Assembly: GCF_000241325.1 (NCBI RefSeq)
Contig: NZ_BAEI01000031.1
Coordinates: 62,001-126,000 of the forward strand
From: Gordonia polyisoprenivorans NBRC 16320 = JCM 10675
GTDB taxonomy: Bacteria > Actinomycetota > Actinomycetes > Mycobacteriales > Mycobacteriaceae
Reading direction: 5' to 3'
Length of the DNA stretch: 64,000 nt
Part shown: piece by piece, positions 41,615 through 50,392 of the stretch
How positions within the stretch are numbered: the stretch's first letter is position 1
How the letters are laid out: the number at the start of each line of letters is the position of its first letter
Position numbers and translations under genes: made by a program
Notes under the pieces: model-generated
What the model was told of the DNA's origin: nothing
Databases searched by the model: none
What the model saw: only the letters and a program-made list of their open reading frames with translations

Positions 41615-43170
41615 TGATCGTCCTTCTGTTGATCATCCTCGTGCGGAGTGAACCACTGCGACGCCGACGGCGCGGTGTTGTGCCAGATATGTTTGGTCTC
41701 TTGGTATTCCGCGAGACCGGTGGGACCGAGTTCACGTCCGTTGCCGGACTTCCCGAATCCGCCCCATTCGGCTGCCGGGGTGTAGTAGCCGAAGTCGTTG
41801 AGCCACACCGTCCCATGGCGCAGCGCGCGCACCATGCGTTCGCCCAGCGCGGCGTCGGAGGTGCGCACCCCGGCCGCCAGCCCGTAATCGGTGTCGTTGC
41901 CGAGGGTGAGTGCCTGCTCCTCGGTGGTGAATCGCTCGACGGTCAGGATCGGCCCGAAGGTCTCGTCGCGGACCACCGACATCGTGCGGTTGCAGTGGTC
42001 GAAGATGGTGGGCGCGAACCAGTATCCGCCGGGTGCGAGTCCCTCACGCTCGGGATGTCCACCGCCGCAGCGCAACTGTGCGCCCTCGGCGATGGCCGAC
42101 GCGACGTGGGCGTTCATCTTGTCCAGCTGGGTCTGTGACACCAGGGGACCGGTCTTGGCGGCCGGGTCGAGCCCGTTGCCCATGACGATCTGGTCGGCCC
42201 GGGCGACGAGGGCGTCGACGAAGTCGTCGGCGATCGATTCGTGGACGATGAGGCGCGTTCCTGACGAACAGACCTGGCCCGAGTGCAGGAACACCCCGGC
42301 GAGTACCTGTTCGACCGACGAGTCCCAGTCGGCGTCGGCGAAGACGATGTGCGGGTTCTTTCCGCCGAGTTCGACGGCGACCTTGGTGACGTGACGCGCG
42401 GCGGTCTCGGAGATGATCCGCCCGGTGGCGAGCCCGCCGGTGAACGAGATGAAATCGACCTCGTCGGTGTCGGTGAGTGCGGCACCCAGCGACGAACCGG
42501 CTCCCTGAACGAGATTCAGCACACCTGCAGGCACACCGGCCTCCTCGCACAACCGGACGAACGCGATGGTGCTCAGCGGGGTGACCTCGCTGGGCTTGGC
42601 GACCATTGTGCAACCGGCGGCCAACGCAGGGGCGATCTTCCACGAGATCTGCAGAAGTGGATAGTTCCACGGTGCGATCAGCACACAGACCCCGATCGGT
42701 TCGCGCACCACCCGACTGATCACCCCGGGCACCCCGGTGTCGACGGCCCGATCGGCCTCGGTCTCCACCAGACTTGCGTAATAGCGGAAAACCGACTCGA
42801 CGTCGTCGATGTCGATCTCGCTCTCGGCCAGTGTTTTTCCGGTGTCGAGGGTCTCGATACGGGCGAGTTCGGCCTTGTCCCGGACGAGGAGATCGGCGAT
42901 GCGGCGTAGCAGTGCGGCGCGTTCGGCGACCGGGGTGGCCGGCCACCGGCCGTCGTCGAAGGTGGTGCGGGCGGCCGCGATCGCCGCGGTCACGTCCTCG
43001 GGGGTGGCCTCGTCGACCCGGATGAAGCTCTCACCGAGCGCGGGGTCGATGATCTCGCGGGTACCGCCGTCGGCGGCGTGATGCCACCGCCCGGCGGTGA
43101 ACAGTTGGGCCTCGCCCAGAAGCGGTGATGAAAAGGTGTCCGACGAGACGGATTGATCGGTGGTGCTCAC
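41611..43170 (-). CDS. betB: Betaine aldehyde dehydrogenase
   Basis: A 519-residue ALDH-family enzyme from GTG 43170, which follows GGAGAGG by 9 bases; the upstream frame is not conserved. Landmarks are VLIAPWNYPLLQISWKIAPA, FISFTGGLATGRII, the general base in ELGGKNPH, the catalytic Cys in HSGQVCSSGTR and the EETFGPIL-like DETFGPILTV. It would oxidise betaine aldehyde to glycine betaine with NAD(P). First gene of the operon betB-permease-codA-DUF294. The N-terminal 25 residues and the Gln/Asp-rich C-terminus extend beyond the core fold. Confidence 0.9.
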   Translation of the reverse strand: MSTTDQSVSSDTFSSPLLGEAQLFTAGRWHHAADGGTREIIDPALGESFIRVDEATPEDVTAAIAAARTTFDDGRWPATPVAERAALLRRIADLLVRDKAELARIETLDTGKTLAESEIDIDDVESVFRYYASLVETEADRAVDTGVPGVISRVVREPIGVCVLIAPWNYPLLQISWKIAPALAAGCTMVAKPSEVTPLSTIAFVRLCEEAGVPAGVLNLVQGAGSSLGAALTDTDEVDFISFTGGLATGRIISETAARHVTKVAVELGGKNPHIVFADADWDSSVEQVLAGVFLHSGQVCSSGTRLIVHESIADDFVDALVARADQIVMGNGLDPAAKTGPLVSQTQLDKMNAHVASAIAEGAQLRCGGGHPEREGLAPGGYWFAPTIFDHCNRTMSVVRDETFGPILTVERFTTEEQALTLGNDTDYGLAAGVRTSDAALGERMVRALRHGTVWLNDFGYYTPAAEWGGFGKSGNGRELGPTGLAEYQETKHIWHNTAPSASQWFTPHEDDQQKDDQ

Positions 43171-43360
43171 GTGAAGTGGCCTCTCCGCGTTGGTGGATGG
43201 TGTTCTCACGACTGATGACGAAGACGGGGGTGACGAAAGACGGGATGAACATGACGAGACTGCGAACACGAACGAGTGCGTGGGACGCGCCCACGGTGGC
43301 GGTCAGGGCTCGCACGGGCGCGTGGACGTGCGCGAGCCCCTACGGACGGCGGGTCACAGT

Positions 43361-43402
43361 GTTGCTCTGTGCGCAACTCTGCGCACCTGTTGCAACAAGT
43401 GT
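43361..43402. promoter_or_regulatory. Conserved regulatory block upstream of the choline operon
   Basis: This is the partner of the block at 31076-31117: 36 of 42 bases are identical in an ungapped alignment. It contains GTTGCTCTGTGCGCAAC, GCGCAC and TGTTGCAACA, the last a perfect 10-base palindrome, and continues into CAACAAGTGTTG. It lies 191-232 bases upstream of the betB GTG. The rest of the 325-base gap 43171-43495 shows no gene. Confidence 0.7.
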
Positions 43403-43495
43403 TGTGCCAGCCCGGTGTTCTGTCAATAGGTGAGGAACCCATGGCTGCGCCGGCTCCCGTCACCGAGAGGACGTGAGCCGGTCTGGGCGCCATGA

Positions 43496-44314
43496 TCAGC
43501 GCAGCGGGAGCTCGGCGACGATCGAACCGGGAGACGTTGCGCCGGCGGCGGGTTCGACACTGAAGCCCAGCGCCGTCGCGTCGCCGATATGGGGGATGAC
43601 CGCAGTCGTCGATGGTGCGACGTCCTTGTCGGTCATCGTGCCGGCCAGGGTGGCGCCCTGCGGGCCGAGTAGCCACATTTGATAGACGGTGCCGGGCTGA
43701 GGTGGTGGCACGTCGTTCATCACGAGGACCGCCGCGTCGGCGCGCTCGGAGTAGGTCACCGACGCCCGACCAGTGGCCACCGACCCGGAGCTCGTCCGAA
43801 CGTCCTTGGCGCTGAACACCTTGGCGGCGGTGGGCTGTTCGGTGGTGGTCTTGCTCGACAGTCCACTGCCGATCGCCCACCCGATGGCCCCGACCGCGAC
43901 GGCGACCACCGCGGCAGCGGCGAGATAGGCAATCCGACGTCCGGTCCGGGTGACGTCGGGAGCGGCCGCAGCACCGCCCGACGCGACGGACTCCGGGGCA
44001 TCCGAGCGTGCGGGGTCGTCGGTCGATCGCGGGCGGATCTCGCGGACACCGGCGGTGCTCGGGTGGGCGGCCTCGCGGGCCTCGGCGGTGGCCGCAGCCA
44101 ACAGTCGGTCACGCAGCTCGGCGGGCGGGGTCATGGCGGTCGACGCGCTGACCGCGGCCATCGTCTCCCGGGTCGCGGCCACGAGCGCGTCGAACTCCGC
44201 GCGCACCGCGTCGTCGGCCTGCGCACGCCGGCGTCGGACCGAGTCCAGTTCCGCCGGCGACAGGGCATCGAGTCCCATCAGCGGCGCCATCGCGAGCAAC
44301 TCGTCGTCAGACAT
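43496..44314 (-). CDS. rskA: Anti-sigma-K factor RskA
   Basis: A 272-residue membrane-anchored anti-sigma factor. The cytoplasmic N-terminus (MSDDELLAMAPLMGLDALSP) is the zinc-free anti-sigma domain, one transmembrane helix follows (AYLAAAAVVAVAVGAIGWAI, about 128-147), and the extracytoplasmic RskA C-domain contains VYQMWLLGPQGATLAGTM. Its ATG overlaps the sigK stop by 8 bases. By analogy with mycobacteria it holds SigK inactive until it is cut by regulated intramembrane proteolysis. A Pro/Ala/Ser-rich linker of about 45 residues precedes the helix. Confidence 0.93.
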   Translation of the reverse strand: MSDDELLAMAPLMGLDALSPAELDSVRRRRAQADDAVRAEFDALVAATRETMAAVSASTAMTPPAELRDRLLAAATAEAREAAHPSTAGVREIRPRSTDDPARSDAPESVASGGAAAAPDVTRTGRRIAYLAAAAVVAVAVGAIGWAIGSGLSSKTTTEQPTAAKVFSAKDVRTSSGSVATGRASVTYSERADAAVLVMNDVPPPQPGTVYQMWLLGPQGATLAGTMTDKDVAPSTTAVIPHIGDATALGFSVEPAAGATSPGSIVAELPLR

Positions 44315-44879
44315 CCCGATCCCCCAGGCATTCCCGCAGACGCGCCAAACCGTCCCGGATGCGCGACTTGATCGTCGGCAGTGCGACCGAGAGCTGCTCG
44401 GCGACCTCCCGGTACGTCAGCCCGCGGTAATAGGCCAGCGACACCGACTCGCGTTGGATGTCGGTGAGACTGCCCAGGCAGTTGATGACGCGTTCACGTG
44501 CCTCGCGGACCTCGACGGCGTCGGCGACCTGATCGAAGCTGATCGTCGCCGTGGCCTGGCTGTAGGTGGTCTCCCGCCGATCGCCGGCGACCTCGGAGCG
44601 CACCCGGTCGACCGCGCGTCGGTGCGCCAGGGTGATCAACCAGCTCAGCGCCGACCCGGCCGCCGGATCGAACTTGTCGGCCGACCGCCACACCTGCAGG
44701 AACACCTCCTGCGTGGTCTCCTCGCTGTATCCCGGATCGCGCAGAACGCGAAGGACCATGCCGTACACGCGATCCCCGGTCCGGTCATAGAACTCGGCGA
44801 AGGCCGCCGAGTCGCCGTCGGCGATCCGCGCCAGCAGATCCGGCAGTGCCGCGTCCTCGCGGCCGTCGGTTGCCGTCAC
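44307..44879 (-). CDS. sigK: ECF RNA polymerase sigma factor SigK
   Basis: About 190 residues if the start is GTG 44879, which follows AGAGG by 7 bases and matches the length of mycobacterial SigK; ATG 45029 would give 240 residues. Region 2 is FAEFYDRTGDRVYGMVLRVL with YSEETTQEVFLQVWRSADKF, and region 4 is LTDIQRESVSLAYYRGLTYR with LPTIKSRIRDGLARLRECLG. It directs transcription of a small regulon including its own operon. The order amine oxidase-like, DUF1365, methyltransferase, DUF1295, sigK, rskA is the same as Rv0449c-Rv0444c. Confidence 0.92.
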   Translation of the reverse strand: MTATDGREDAALPDLLARIADGDSAAFAEFYDRTGDRVYGMVLRVLRDPGYSEETTQEVFLQVWRSADKFDPAAGSALSWLITLAHRRAVDRVRSEVAGDRRETTYSQATATISFDQVADAVEVREARERVINCLGSLTDIQRESVSLAYYRGLTYREVAEQLSVALPTIKSRIRDGLARLRECLGDRDV

Positions 44880-45067
44880 CTCGACGCCTCTGATCTCATC
44901 GCCGATCACCCTAACCCGCGGCAGGGGGCCACTCAACGATTCGGGTGTCCGGCTCGCCCGGAGATCTCCCGGTGCGGTCGCCGACGGGCCGGGCAACGGT
45001 GACACCGGGCGGCCGTCCGGCTGTGTCATCGTGCGGCCTGACGGCCGGGCCACCGCCAACCCGGAGG

Positions 45068-45925
45068 TCATGGCGTGGCGCGGGAGTCGGCCGTTGGCGT
45101 CGACGAGGGCGGCAGCGGGAAGAAGTACGAGGTGCGTTGCTGGTACTCGGGATAGCCGGGTCGCGTGCTCATCGACTTCTCCAGCAACCGGGCGCCGGTG
45201 GCGAATACGAGGAAGTAGGTCATCACCACCGGTGACAGGACGGTGAGCACGCCGGGACACGGGACGAGCGTGGGACCGGTGGTCATCGCCCCCGATGTCG
45301 CCGCCAGCAGCCAGATGCCCCACCACACCGACGCGTCGCCGAAGTAGTTGGGGTGACGCGTCCACGCCCAGAGTCCGCGATCCATGATCGCGCCCTTGTT
45401 GGCGGGGTCGGCCTTGAAGGCGCGCAGTTGCGCATCGCCGATCGCCTCAAAGCACAGCCCGAGCGTGAACAGCGCGATGCCGAGGCCGCCGACGATCCAT
45501 GCGAGTGCGGGGGTGGGGCCGGCGACCGCCGACACCTGGATCGGCAGCGACACGAACCACTGCGCGGCCCCCTGCGTCGCGAAGATCTTGCGGGCGACGA
45601 CTGTGAAACCGTTGCCGCCGGAGCGTTCCAGCATCTCGGTGTAGCGCGGGTCCTCACCCTTGCCCTTCGATTTGCCGACCATGTGCCAGGCCAGTCTCAG
45701 CCCCCACACGCTCACGCCGAGCGCCAGCAGCCAGCGGCGCGTGGGGTCACCGCCGCCGAGGATCAGCGACAACCAGGCGACGGCGACGAATCCGAGGCCC
45801 CACGTGACGTCGACGACGTTGAAACGCCCGATCCGATAGCCGATCGCGAAGGTGACCGCCTGCATCACCGCGAGCAGGACCAGCGACGACAGCGTCAGGA
45901 CGAGAAATCCCGACCAACCGGTCAT
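45068..45925 (-). CDS. DUF1295 (steroid 5-alpha-reductase-like) membrane protein
   Basis: A 285-residue integral membrane protein with about seven helices, for example FLVLTLSSLVLLAVMQAVTF at the start. LWAWTRHPNYFGDASVWWGI is the conserved active-site region of DUF1295/isoprenylcysteine methyltransferase-like reductases, and RLLEKSMSTRPGYPEYQQRT closes the family pattern. It corresponds to Rv0446c. Its ATG overlaps the methyltransferase stop (ATGA). The likely role is NADPH-dependent reduction or membrane-lipid modification working with the methyltransferase; the substrate is unproven. Confidence 0.9.
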   Translation of the reverse strand: MTGWSGFLVLTLSSLVLLAVMQAVTFAIGYRIGRFNVVDVTWGLGFVAVAWLSLILGGGDPTRRWLLALGVSVWGLRLAWHMVGKSKGKGEDPRYTEMLERSGGNGFTVVARKIFATQGAAQWFVSLPIQVSAVAGPTPALAWIVGGLGIALFTLGLCFEAIGDAQLRAFKADPANKGAIMDRGLWAWTRHPNYFGDASVWWGIWLLAATSGAMTTGPTLVPCPGVLTVLSPVVMTYFLVFATGARLLEKSMSTRPGYPEYQQRTSYFFPLPPSSTPTADSRATP

Positions 45926-47253
45926 GACCGCTCCCGGGGAGCCGTGCCGGCCGAGCTGCGGGTGAACAACAACTGGTGGACGTCGAGGTACCCCGCCCGG
46001 AATCCGGCCTCGGAGTAGGCGAGATAGAACTGCCACATCCGCATGAAGGTGGCGTCGAAGCCGAGGTCGGCGATCCGGCGCCGACGGGAATCGAAGCGTT
46101 CGCGCCAGAGCCGCAGCGTTTCGGCGTAGTGCGCGCCCATCGACAGCGAGTCGGTCAGCCGCAGCGTCGTGTGCTTGTCGGTGACGGCGCGCAGCGCGGG
46201 CAGCGAGGTGAGCTGACCGCCGGGGAAGATGTACTTGTGCACCCAGGTGTAGGTGTGGCGGGAGGCGCGCATGCGATCGTGCGGCATGGTGATGGCCTGG
46301 ATCGCGACCTTCCCGCCGGGCGCGAGGGCGCGGTCGATGGTGGAGAAGTATGTCGGCCAATACTTTTCACCGACGGCCTCGATCATCTCGACCGACACGA
46401 CGGCGTCGTAGGTGCCGTCGACCTCGCGGTAGTCGAGGAGATCGATCTGCACCTTGTCGGCGAAGCCGGCGTCGGCGACGCGACGCAACGCCAGCTCGCG
46501 CTGCTCGGAGGACAGGGTGACCGAACGGACCGTGGCCCCCCGGGCCGCGGCGCGTAGGCACAGTTCGCCCCAGCCCGTTCCGATCTCGAGTAGGCGCGTG
46601 CCCTCCCCGACACCGGCGAGATCGAGCAGCCGGTCCACCTTGCGGCGCTGGGCATCGGCGAGATCATCCCAAAGTGGATGCAGCACGGCATGTTCGGCCG
46701 AGACCCCGGGGTCGGCGAACAGTGCACTCGAATACGTCATCGTCTCGTCGAGGAAGGTGGCGAACAACTCGTTGGACAGGTCGTAGTGGCGCGAGATGTT
46801 GGAGCGGGTGTTGGCCGTCGTGTTCTCTTCGTCCTCGGGATGTTTCGGCAGCACCACCCGGCGCAGCGCCTGTAGGGGTCGGGGGACCAGCCGCGCGACC
46901 CGAGAGGCGAACGGGGTGAGGACGCCGACGAGGTCATCGGTGCTCCAGTCGCCGGCCATGAAGGACTCGCCGAATCCGATCAACCCGTGAGACCCGACCC
47001 GACGCGCGAAGTCGGTGGGGCGCCGAATGATCATGCGCGGCTGCACATCGTCGGTGCGACGGCCGCCGCGGGTGCCGTCCGGATACTCGATGCGCACGTC
47101 GAGCCCGGCGGTGGCGTGCCGGAACAGCCAGGACGCCGCGGCGCCGCGGACCCGCGCGGATCGGCCGGTGGGGATCGCGGCGGCGTCGGGCCAGCGTCCG
47201 GCGTCGGGTGGGGTGACCTCGGAATCGTCAGGCCGATGGATGTGGGTGCTCAT
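45922..47253 (-). CDS. ufaA1: Cyclopropane-fatty-acid-synthase-type SAM methyltransferase
   Basis: A 443-residue enzyme of the CFA/mycolic acid methyltransferase family, corresponding to Rv0447c (UfaA1). The N-terminal domain has GFGESFMAGDWSTDDLVGVL; the SAM site is LLEIGTGWGELCLRAAARGA; the acyl-binding and catalytic region has ISRHYDLSNELFATFLDETM and VEMIEAVGEKYWPTYF. It methylates or cyclopropanates an unsaturated acyl chain of a membrane phospholipid; UfaA1 has been linked to tuberculostearic acid in mycobacteria. ATG 47253 follows AAAGGA. It overlaps the genes on both sides by 4 bases. Confidence 0.92.
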   Translation of the reverse strand: MSTHIHRPDDSEVTPPDAGRWPDAAAIPTGRSARVRGAAASWLFRHATAGLDVRIEYPDGTRGGRRTDDVQPRMIIRRPTDFARRVGSHGLIGFGESFMAGDWSTDDLVGVLTPFASRVARLVPRPLQALRRVVLPKHPEDEENTTANTRSNISRHYDLSNELFATFLDETMTYSSALFADPGVSAEHAVLHPLWDDLADAQRRKVDRLLDLAGVGEGTRLLEIGTGWGELCLRAAARGATVRSVTLSSEQRELALRRVADAGFADKVQIDLLDYREVDGTYDAVVSVEMIEAVGEKYWPTYFSTIDRALAPGGKVAIQAITMPHDRMRASRHTYTWVHKYIFPGGQLTSLPALRAVTDKHTTLRLTDSLSMGAHYAETLRLWRERFDSRRRRIADLGFDATFMRMWQFYLAYSEAGFRAGYLDVHQLLFTRSSAGTAPRERS

Positions 47254-48041
47254 CGGTGTCCTTTCGTCGCGGTGGAGGCGAGAGTGGAATGAACGGGATG
47301 ATCGGGGCGCGGTTGGACGGGAAGACGGCGAGCCCATAATCCGATGCCCTGCAGCCGGATTCGGGCGGAGACGACGAGCGGGGCGAGCGGCGTGCGCAGT
47401 TGGGCTCCGACGATCGCGCGGGTGGTCGCCGGGCGGGCATGTCCGGTCAGGGCGGCGACGAAAGGTTCGGCTCCCGGACGGTCGAGGATGATCGAGACCG
47501 CTACGCGGCCTTGGCCATCCGGCTCGGGGACGCGTAGCCGATAGCGACCGGAGACGTCGTGGAACGGTGAGACGTAGAACTCCTTGTCCACCTCCGCACG
47601 GCCGTCCGCGTCGGGCGTCACGATGTAGCAGTGGCGCTCGCCATAGGTGTTGTGCACCTCGGCCACCACATGCGCGAGGGTGCCGTCGGCGTGGTGGCAC
47701 CAGAAAACACTGAGCGGATTGAACGTGTATCCGGCGACGCGCGGTGAGAGCAGGGCGCACACCGGGCCGTCGGCGGGTGTGACACCCGCGCCGCGCAGAT
47801 GGTTGTCGAGTCGCTGCCGCAGCGACTGCCCGGGCCGCATCGGCTCCGGGAAATGGTCGGCGGAACGGACGTCGGCGGCCAGGCGCAGCAGACCACGGAA
47901 CCGGGGTGGTTCGTCGACGTCGATGAGCCACGAACTGCTGCGGTAGGTGAACGTATGGCGCAGCGGTGAGCGCCGGGTGTGGGTGATGCGCGTGGCGACG
48001 ACGGCCGGCAACGGGGTCGCGGTGGATGCCGGGCGGGTCAT
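47250..48041 (-). CDS. DUF1365-family protein
   Basis: A 263-residue protein with the DUF1365 pattern: ITHTRRSPLRHTFTYRSSSW at the start, VAGYTFNPLSVFWCHHADGT and VHNTYGERHCYIV in the centre, and KEFYVSPFHDVSGRYRLRV. It corresponds to Rv0448c. DUF1365 genes nearly always sit between an amine-oxidase-like flavoprotein and a CFA-type methyltransferase, as here, and are thought to help the lipid modification, but no activity is established. Its start and stop both overlap the neighbours by 4 bases. Confidence 0.92.
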   Translation of the reverse strand: MTRPASTATPLPAVVATRITHTRRSPLRHTFTYRSSSWLIDVDEPPRFRGLLRLAADVRSADHFPEPMRPGQSLRQRLDNHLRGAGVTPADGPVCALLSPRVAGYTFNPLSVFWCHHADGTLAHVVAEVHNTYGERHCYIVTPDADGRAEVDKEFYVSPFHDVSGRYRLRVPEPDGQGRVAVSIILDRPGAEPFVAALTGHARPATTRAIVGAQLRTPLAPLVVSARIRLQGIGLWARRLPVQPRPDHPVHSTLASTATKGHR

Positions 48042-49408
48042 GTCGGATCATCCTGGAGAGCAACGGATTGCGCGGCCATTCGGTGTAGGGAGCCGGCCGC
48101 CCGGCGGGCGGCGCGCTCGCCGGACGCCGCGCCGTCCTCGTGGAATCCCCACCCGTGGTAGGCGCCGGCGAACACGATGCGGTCGCTCTCGATGTCCGGG
48201 AGGAGTGCTTGTGCAGCAACCGATTCGGTGGTGTAGATCGGGTGCTCGTAGGTCATCTCGGCGAGAATCGTCGAGTCGTCGACGAGGTCGGTGCGGCCGA
48301 GGGTGACGAGCATGCGGGGGTCGGCGGTGGGCAGTCGCATCAGACGGGTCATGTCATAGGTGACGGCGACGCCGGAACCATCGAGCGCGTCGGTCGGTGC
48401 GTGGTCGGCGCGGATCTGGTAATTCCACGACGCCCAGGCCCGGCGGGCGCGCGGCAGCAACGAGATATCGGTGTGTAGGACAGCGGGTTTCGCGCAGTAG
48501 GAGATGGCGCCGAGGACCCGTCGCTGTGCGGCGGTCGGGTGGTCGAGAGCGGTGAGGGCCTGGTGCGGATGGGTCGCGAGGACGACGGCGTCGAACCGCT
48601 CGGTGGGATGACCGTCGGCGGTGACCGCGACCGCGGTACCGAGATCCTCGACGGAGCGCACCGGCGCGCCGAGGCGGATGCGACCGCGATGGGCACGCAG
48701 GTGGTCGGCGACGGCGTCGACGTAGGTGATCGAACCGCCGACGACGGTCCGCCACGTGGGTGACCCGAACACCGACAGCATCCCGTGGTGGGAGAGGAAG
48801 GTGAACAAGTAGCGCGCCGGATAGGCCTGCGCGGTGCGCGCATCACACGACCACACCGCGGCGATCAGCGGGAGCAGGAAGTTGTCGACGAAGTAGTCCG
48901 ACAGCTTCTCGCGGGCGACGAACTCGGTGATCGGCTCGTCGGAGTCAGGGGTGTCGAGGACCTTGCGCGCCGCGCGATGGAAGCGCACGACCTCGCCGAG
49001 CATCCACAGATAGCGGCCCCGGGTGAGGGTGCGCGCGGTCGGGATGAGCCCCGAGAGACCCAGGGCTCCCGCGTATTCCAGACCGGTGCGCTCGGAGTGC
49101 ACCGACATCGACATGTCGGTCTCCTGGGTCGGCACCGCGAGCTCGTCGAAGAGCCGCAGCAGAGTGGGATAGGTGCGGTCGTTGTGGACGATGAACCCGG
49201 AGTCGACGGCGACGGTGCCGCCGGCCCCGGGCGGCGTGATCGAGTGCGTGTGGGCGTGACCACCGAGACGGTGATCGGCCTCGTACAGGGTGACGTCGGC
49301 GTCGGCGGAGAGTCGGTAGGCGGCAACCAGACCCGCGACGCCACTGCCCACCACCGCGACTCGGTGGGGACGGCCGGTGTGGGGTACCGGTGGACCCGAG
49401 GTTGTCAT
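48038..49408 (-). CDS. Amine-oxidase-like FAD/NAD(P)-binding oxidoreductase of the sigK operon
   Basis: A 456-residue flavoprotein, first gene of the operon and equivalent to Rv0449c. The FAD motif is VAVVGSGVAGLVAAYRLSAD with VTLYEADHRLGGHAHT; the late VFAGAYHGWGFHEDGAASGE closes the FAD site. With DUF1365 and the methyltransferase it forms the standard unsaturated or branched fatty-acid modification set, where it may supply or remove a hydride. ATG 49408 lies only 7 bases after a CCGAAC -10-like element, so its messenger may have no leader. The frame stays open for 560 bases upstream, but that part is not conserved. Confidence 0.88.
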   Translation of the reverse strand: MTTSGPPVPHTGRPHRVAVVGSGVAGLVAAYRLSADADVTLYEADHRLGGHAHTHSITPPGAGGTVAVDSGFIVHNDRTYPTLLRLFDELAVPTQETDMSMSVHSERTGLEYAGALGLSGLIPTARTLTRGRYLWMLGEVVRFHRAARKVLDTPDSDEPITEFVAREKLSDYFVDNFLLPLIAAVWSCDARTAQAYPARYLFTFLSHHGMLSVFGSPTWRTVVGGSITYVDAVADHLRAHRGRIRLGAPVRSVEDLGTAVAVTADGHPTERFDAVVLATHPHQALTALDHPTAAQRRVLGAISYCAKPAVLHTDISLLPRARRAWASWNYQIRADHAPTDALDGSGVAVTYDMTRLMRLPTADPRMLVTLGRTDLVDDSTILAEMTYEHPIYTTESVAAQALLPDIESDRIVFAGAYHGWGFHEDGAASGERAARRAAGSLHRMAAQSVALQDDPT

Positions 49409-49442
49409 GCCCGAAGTTCGGACTCGACGGCCGTTCGGATGG
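49409..49442 (-). promoter_or_regulatory. SigK-like, apparently leaderless promoter
   Basis: On the minus strand CCATCC (49442-49437), 15 bases, CCGAAC (49421-49416) and then 7 bases lead straight to ATG 49408. The reported mycobacterial SigK elements, as I recall them, are CCATCC and CCGAAT. The position predicts a transcript that begins at or next to the ATG and hence autoregulation of the sigK operon. Confidence 0.6.
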
Positions 49443-49443
49443 G

Positions 49444-49866
49444 TCAGTACCGCTGCGGTGGGGGCGGGGCGGCGATGTAGCCGGCCTGCCGTTGGTCGGC
49501 GTCGACGATCTCGGCGCCGAGTGGCAACAGTGACAGCGGCACCATCTTGAAACTGGCGATGCCCAGCGGGATGCCGATGATGGTCAGGCACATCGCGATG
49601 CCGGAGGTGATGTGCCCGATGGCCAGCCAGATCCCGGCGAAGATCAGCCAGATGATGTTTCCGATGGTCGACGCCGCACCGGCCTGTGGTTTGCGCACGA
49701 CGGTCCTCCCGAACGGCCACAGGGCGTAGTTGGCGATGCGGAAGGATGCGATGCCGAACGGGATCGTGATGATCAGGATGCAGCAGATGATTCCGGCGAC
49801 GACGTATCCGATCGCCATCCAGAACCCGCAGAGCACCAACCAGATGATGTTGAGGAGTGTGCGCAT
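49444..49866 (-). CDS. YccF-domain membrane protein
   Basis: A 140-residue protein with two tandem YccF units, each a pair of hydrophobic helices: LLNIIWLVLCGFWMAIGYVV with IPFGIASFRIANYALWPFG, then IGNIIWLIFAGIWLAIGHIT with IGIPLGIASFKMVPLSLLPL. The internal duplication is clear by eye. ATG 49866 is the homologous start; the upstream frame is not conserved. Function is unknown. Its stop lies just upstream of the SigK-like promoter of the next operon. Confidence 0.88.
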   Translation of the reverse strand: MRTLLNIIWLVLCGFWMAIGYVVAGIICCILIITIPFGIASFRIANYALWPFGRTVVRKPQAGAASTIGNIIWLIFAGIWLAIGHITSGIAMCLTIIGIPLGIASFKMVPLSLLPLGAEIVDADQRQAGYIAAPPPPQRY

Positions 49867-50006
49867 ACGCCCATTGTCCGCTGTCGTGGATGATCGTGGT
49901 GCAACGTCGGGCAACCGTCGGCCGCCATCTCGACGAACAGGGCCCGAGCCTGCGGGGTCTGCCCGATGTCATGCGTGGTGTCGTCGGCCCTGGCTAACCT
50001 GTGCCC

Positions 50007-50261
50007 ATGGCCCCCGACGCCGAGCGTGCACGTGTCACCGTGTGGTGGGTCATCACCACCGTCGTCCTGGTGATCCGTCTGCTCGCGACGATCGCGGTGA
50101 TCCTGCTCGCCATCGGCTGGGCGGTCGCGGCGATCCGGGATTCGATGAACAACATTTTCTTGTGGCCGGCCGTCGGGAGTGCGGTCGCGCTGCTGATCAG
50201 CACATATCTCTACAGTTACCTGCGGGCGAGGTACCCGCGCCGCAACGCCTGGCTTCCGTGA
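50007..50261 (+). CDS. Small hypothetical membrane protein
   Basis: An 84-residue protein starting at ATG 50007, or two codons earlier at GTG 50001. Two hydrophobic helices, VTVWWVITTVVLVIRLLATI extended to about residue 43, and LWPAVGSAVALLISTYLYSY, are followed by an Arg-rich end. No family is recognised. It stands alone between YccF and the GAF regulator and has no clear ribosome site. Confidence 0.6.
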   Translation: MAPDAERARVTVWWVITTVVLVIRLLATIAVILLAIGWAVAAIRDSMNNIFLWPAVGSAVALLISTYLYSYLRARYPRRNAWLP

Positions 50262-50392
50262 CCCCCCAGGTCGCGGTGACCCCCATCGCGGGTGCCTTCG
50301 ATGTTGTTCGGGCTGATGACAAGGCCGCCTGTAGCCCGCGTCACACCAGAGTTGGCATAATCGACAGCACAGAGGCAATCGAGAGAAGACCT

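Noticed and set aside
45922..48219. 765-codon extension of the methyltransferase frame
   Set aside because: The extra N-terminus overlaps the DUF1365 gene in another frame; the real start at 47253 has a ribosome site and a 4-base overlap.
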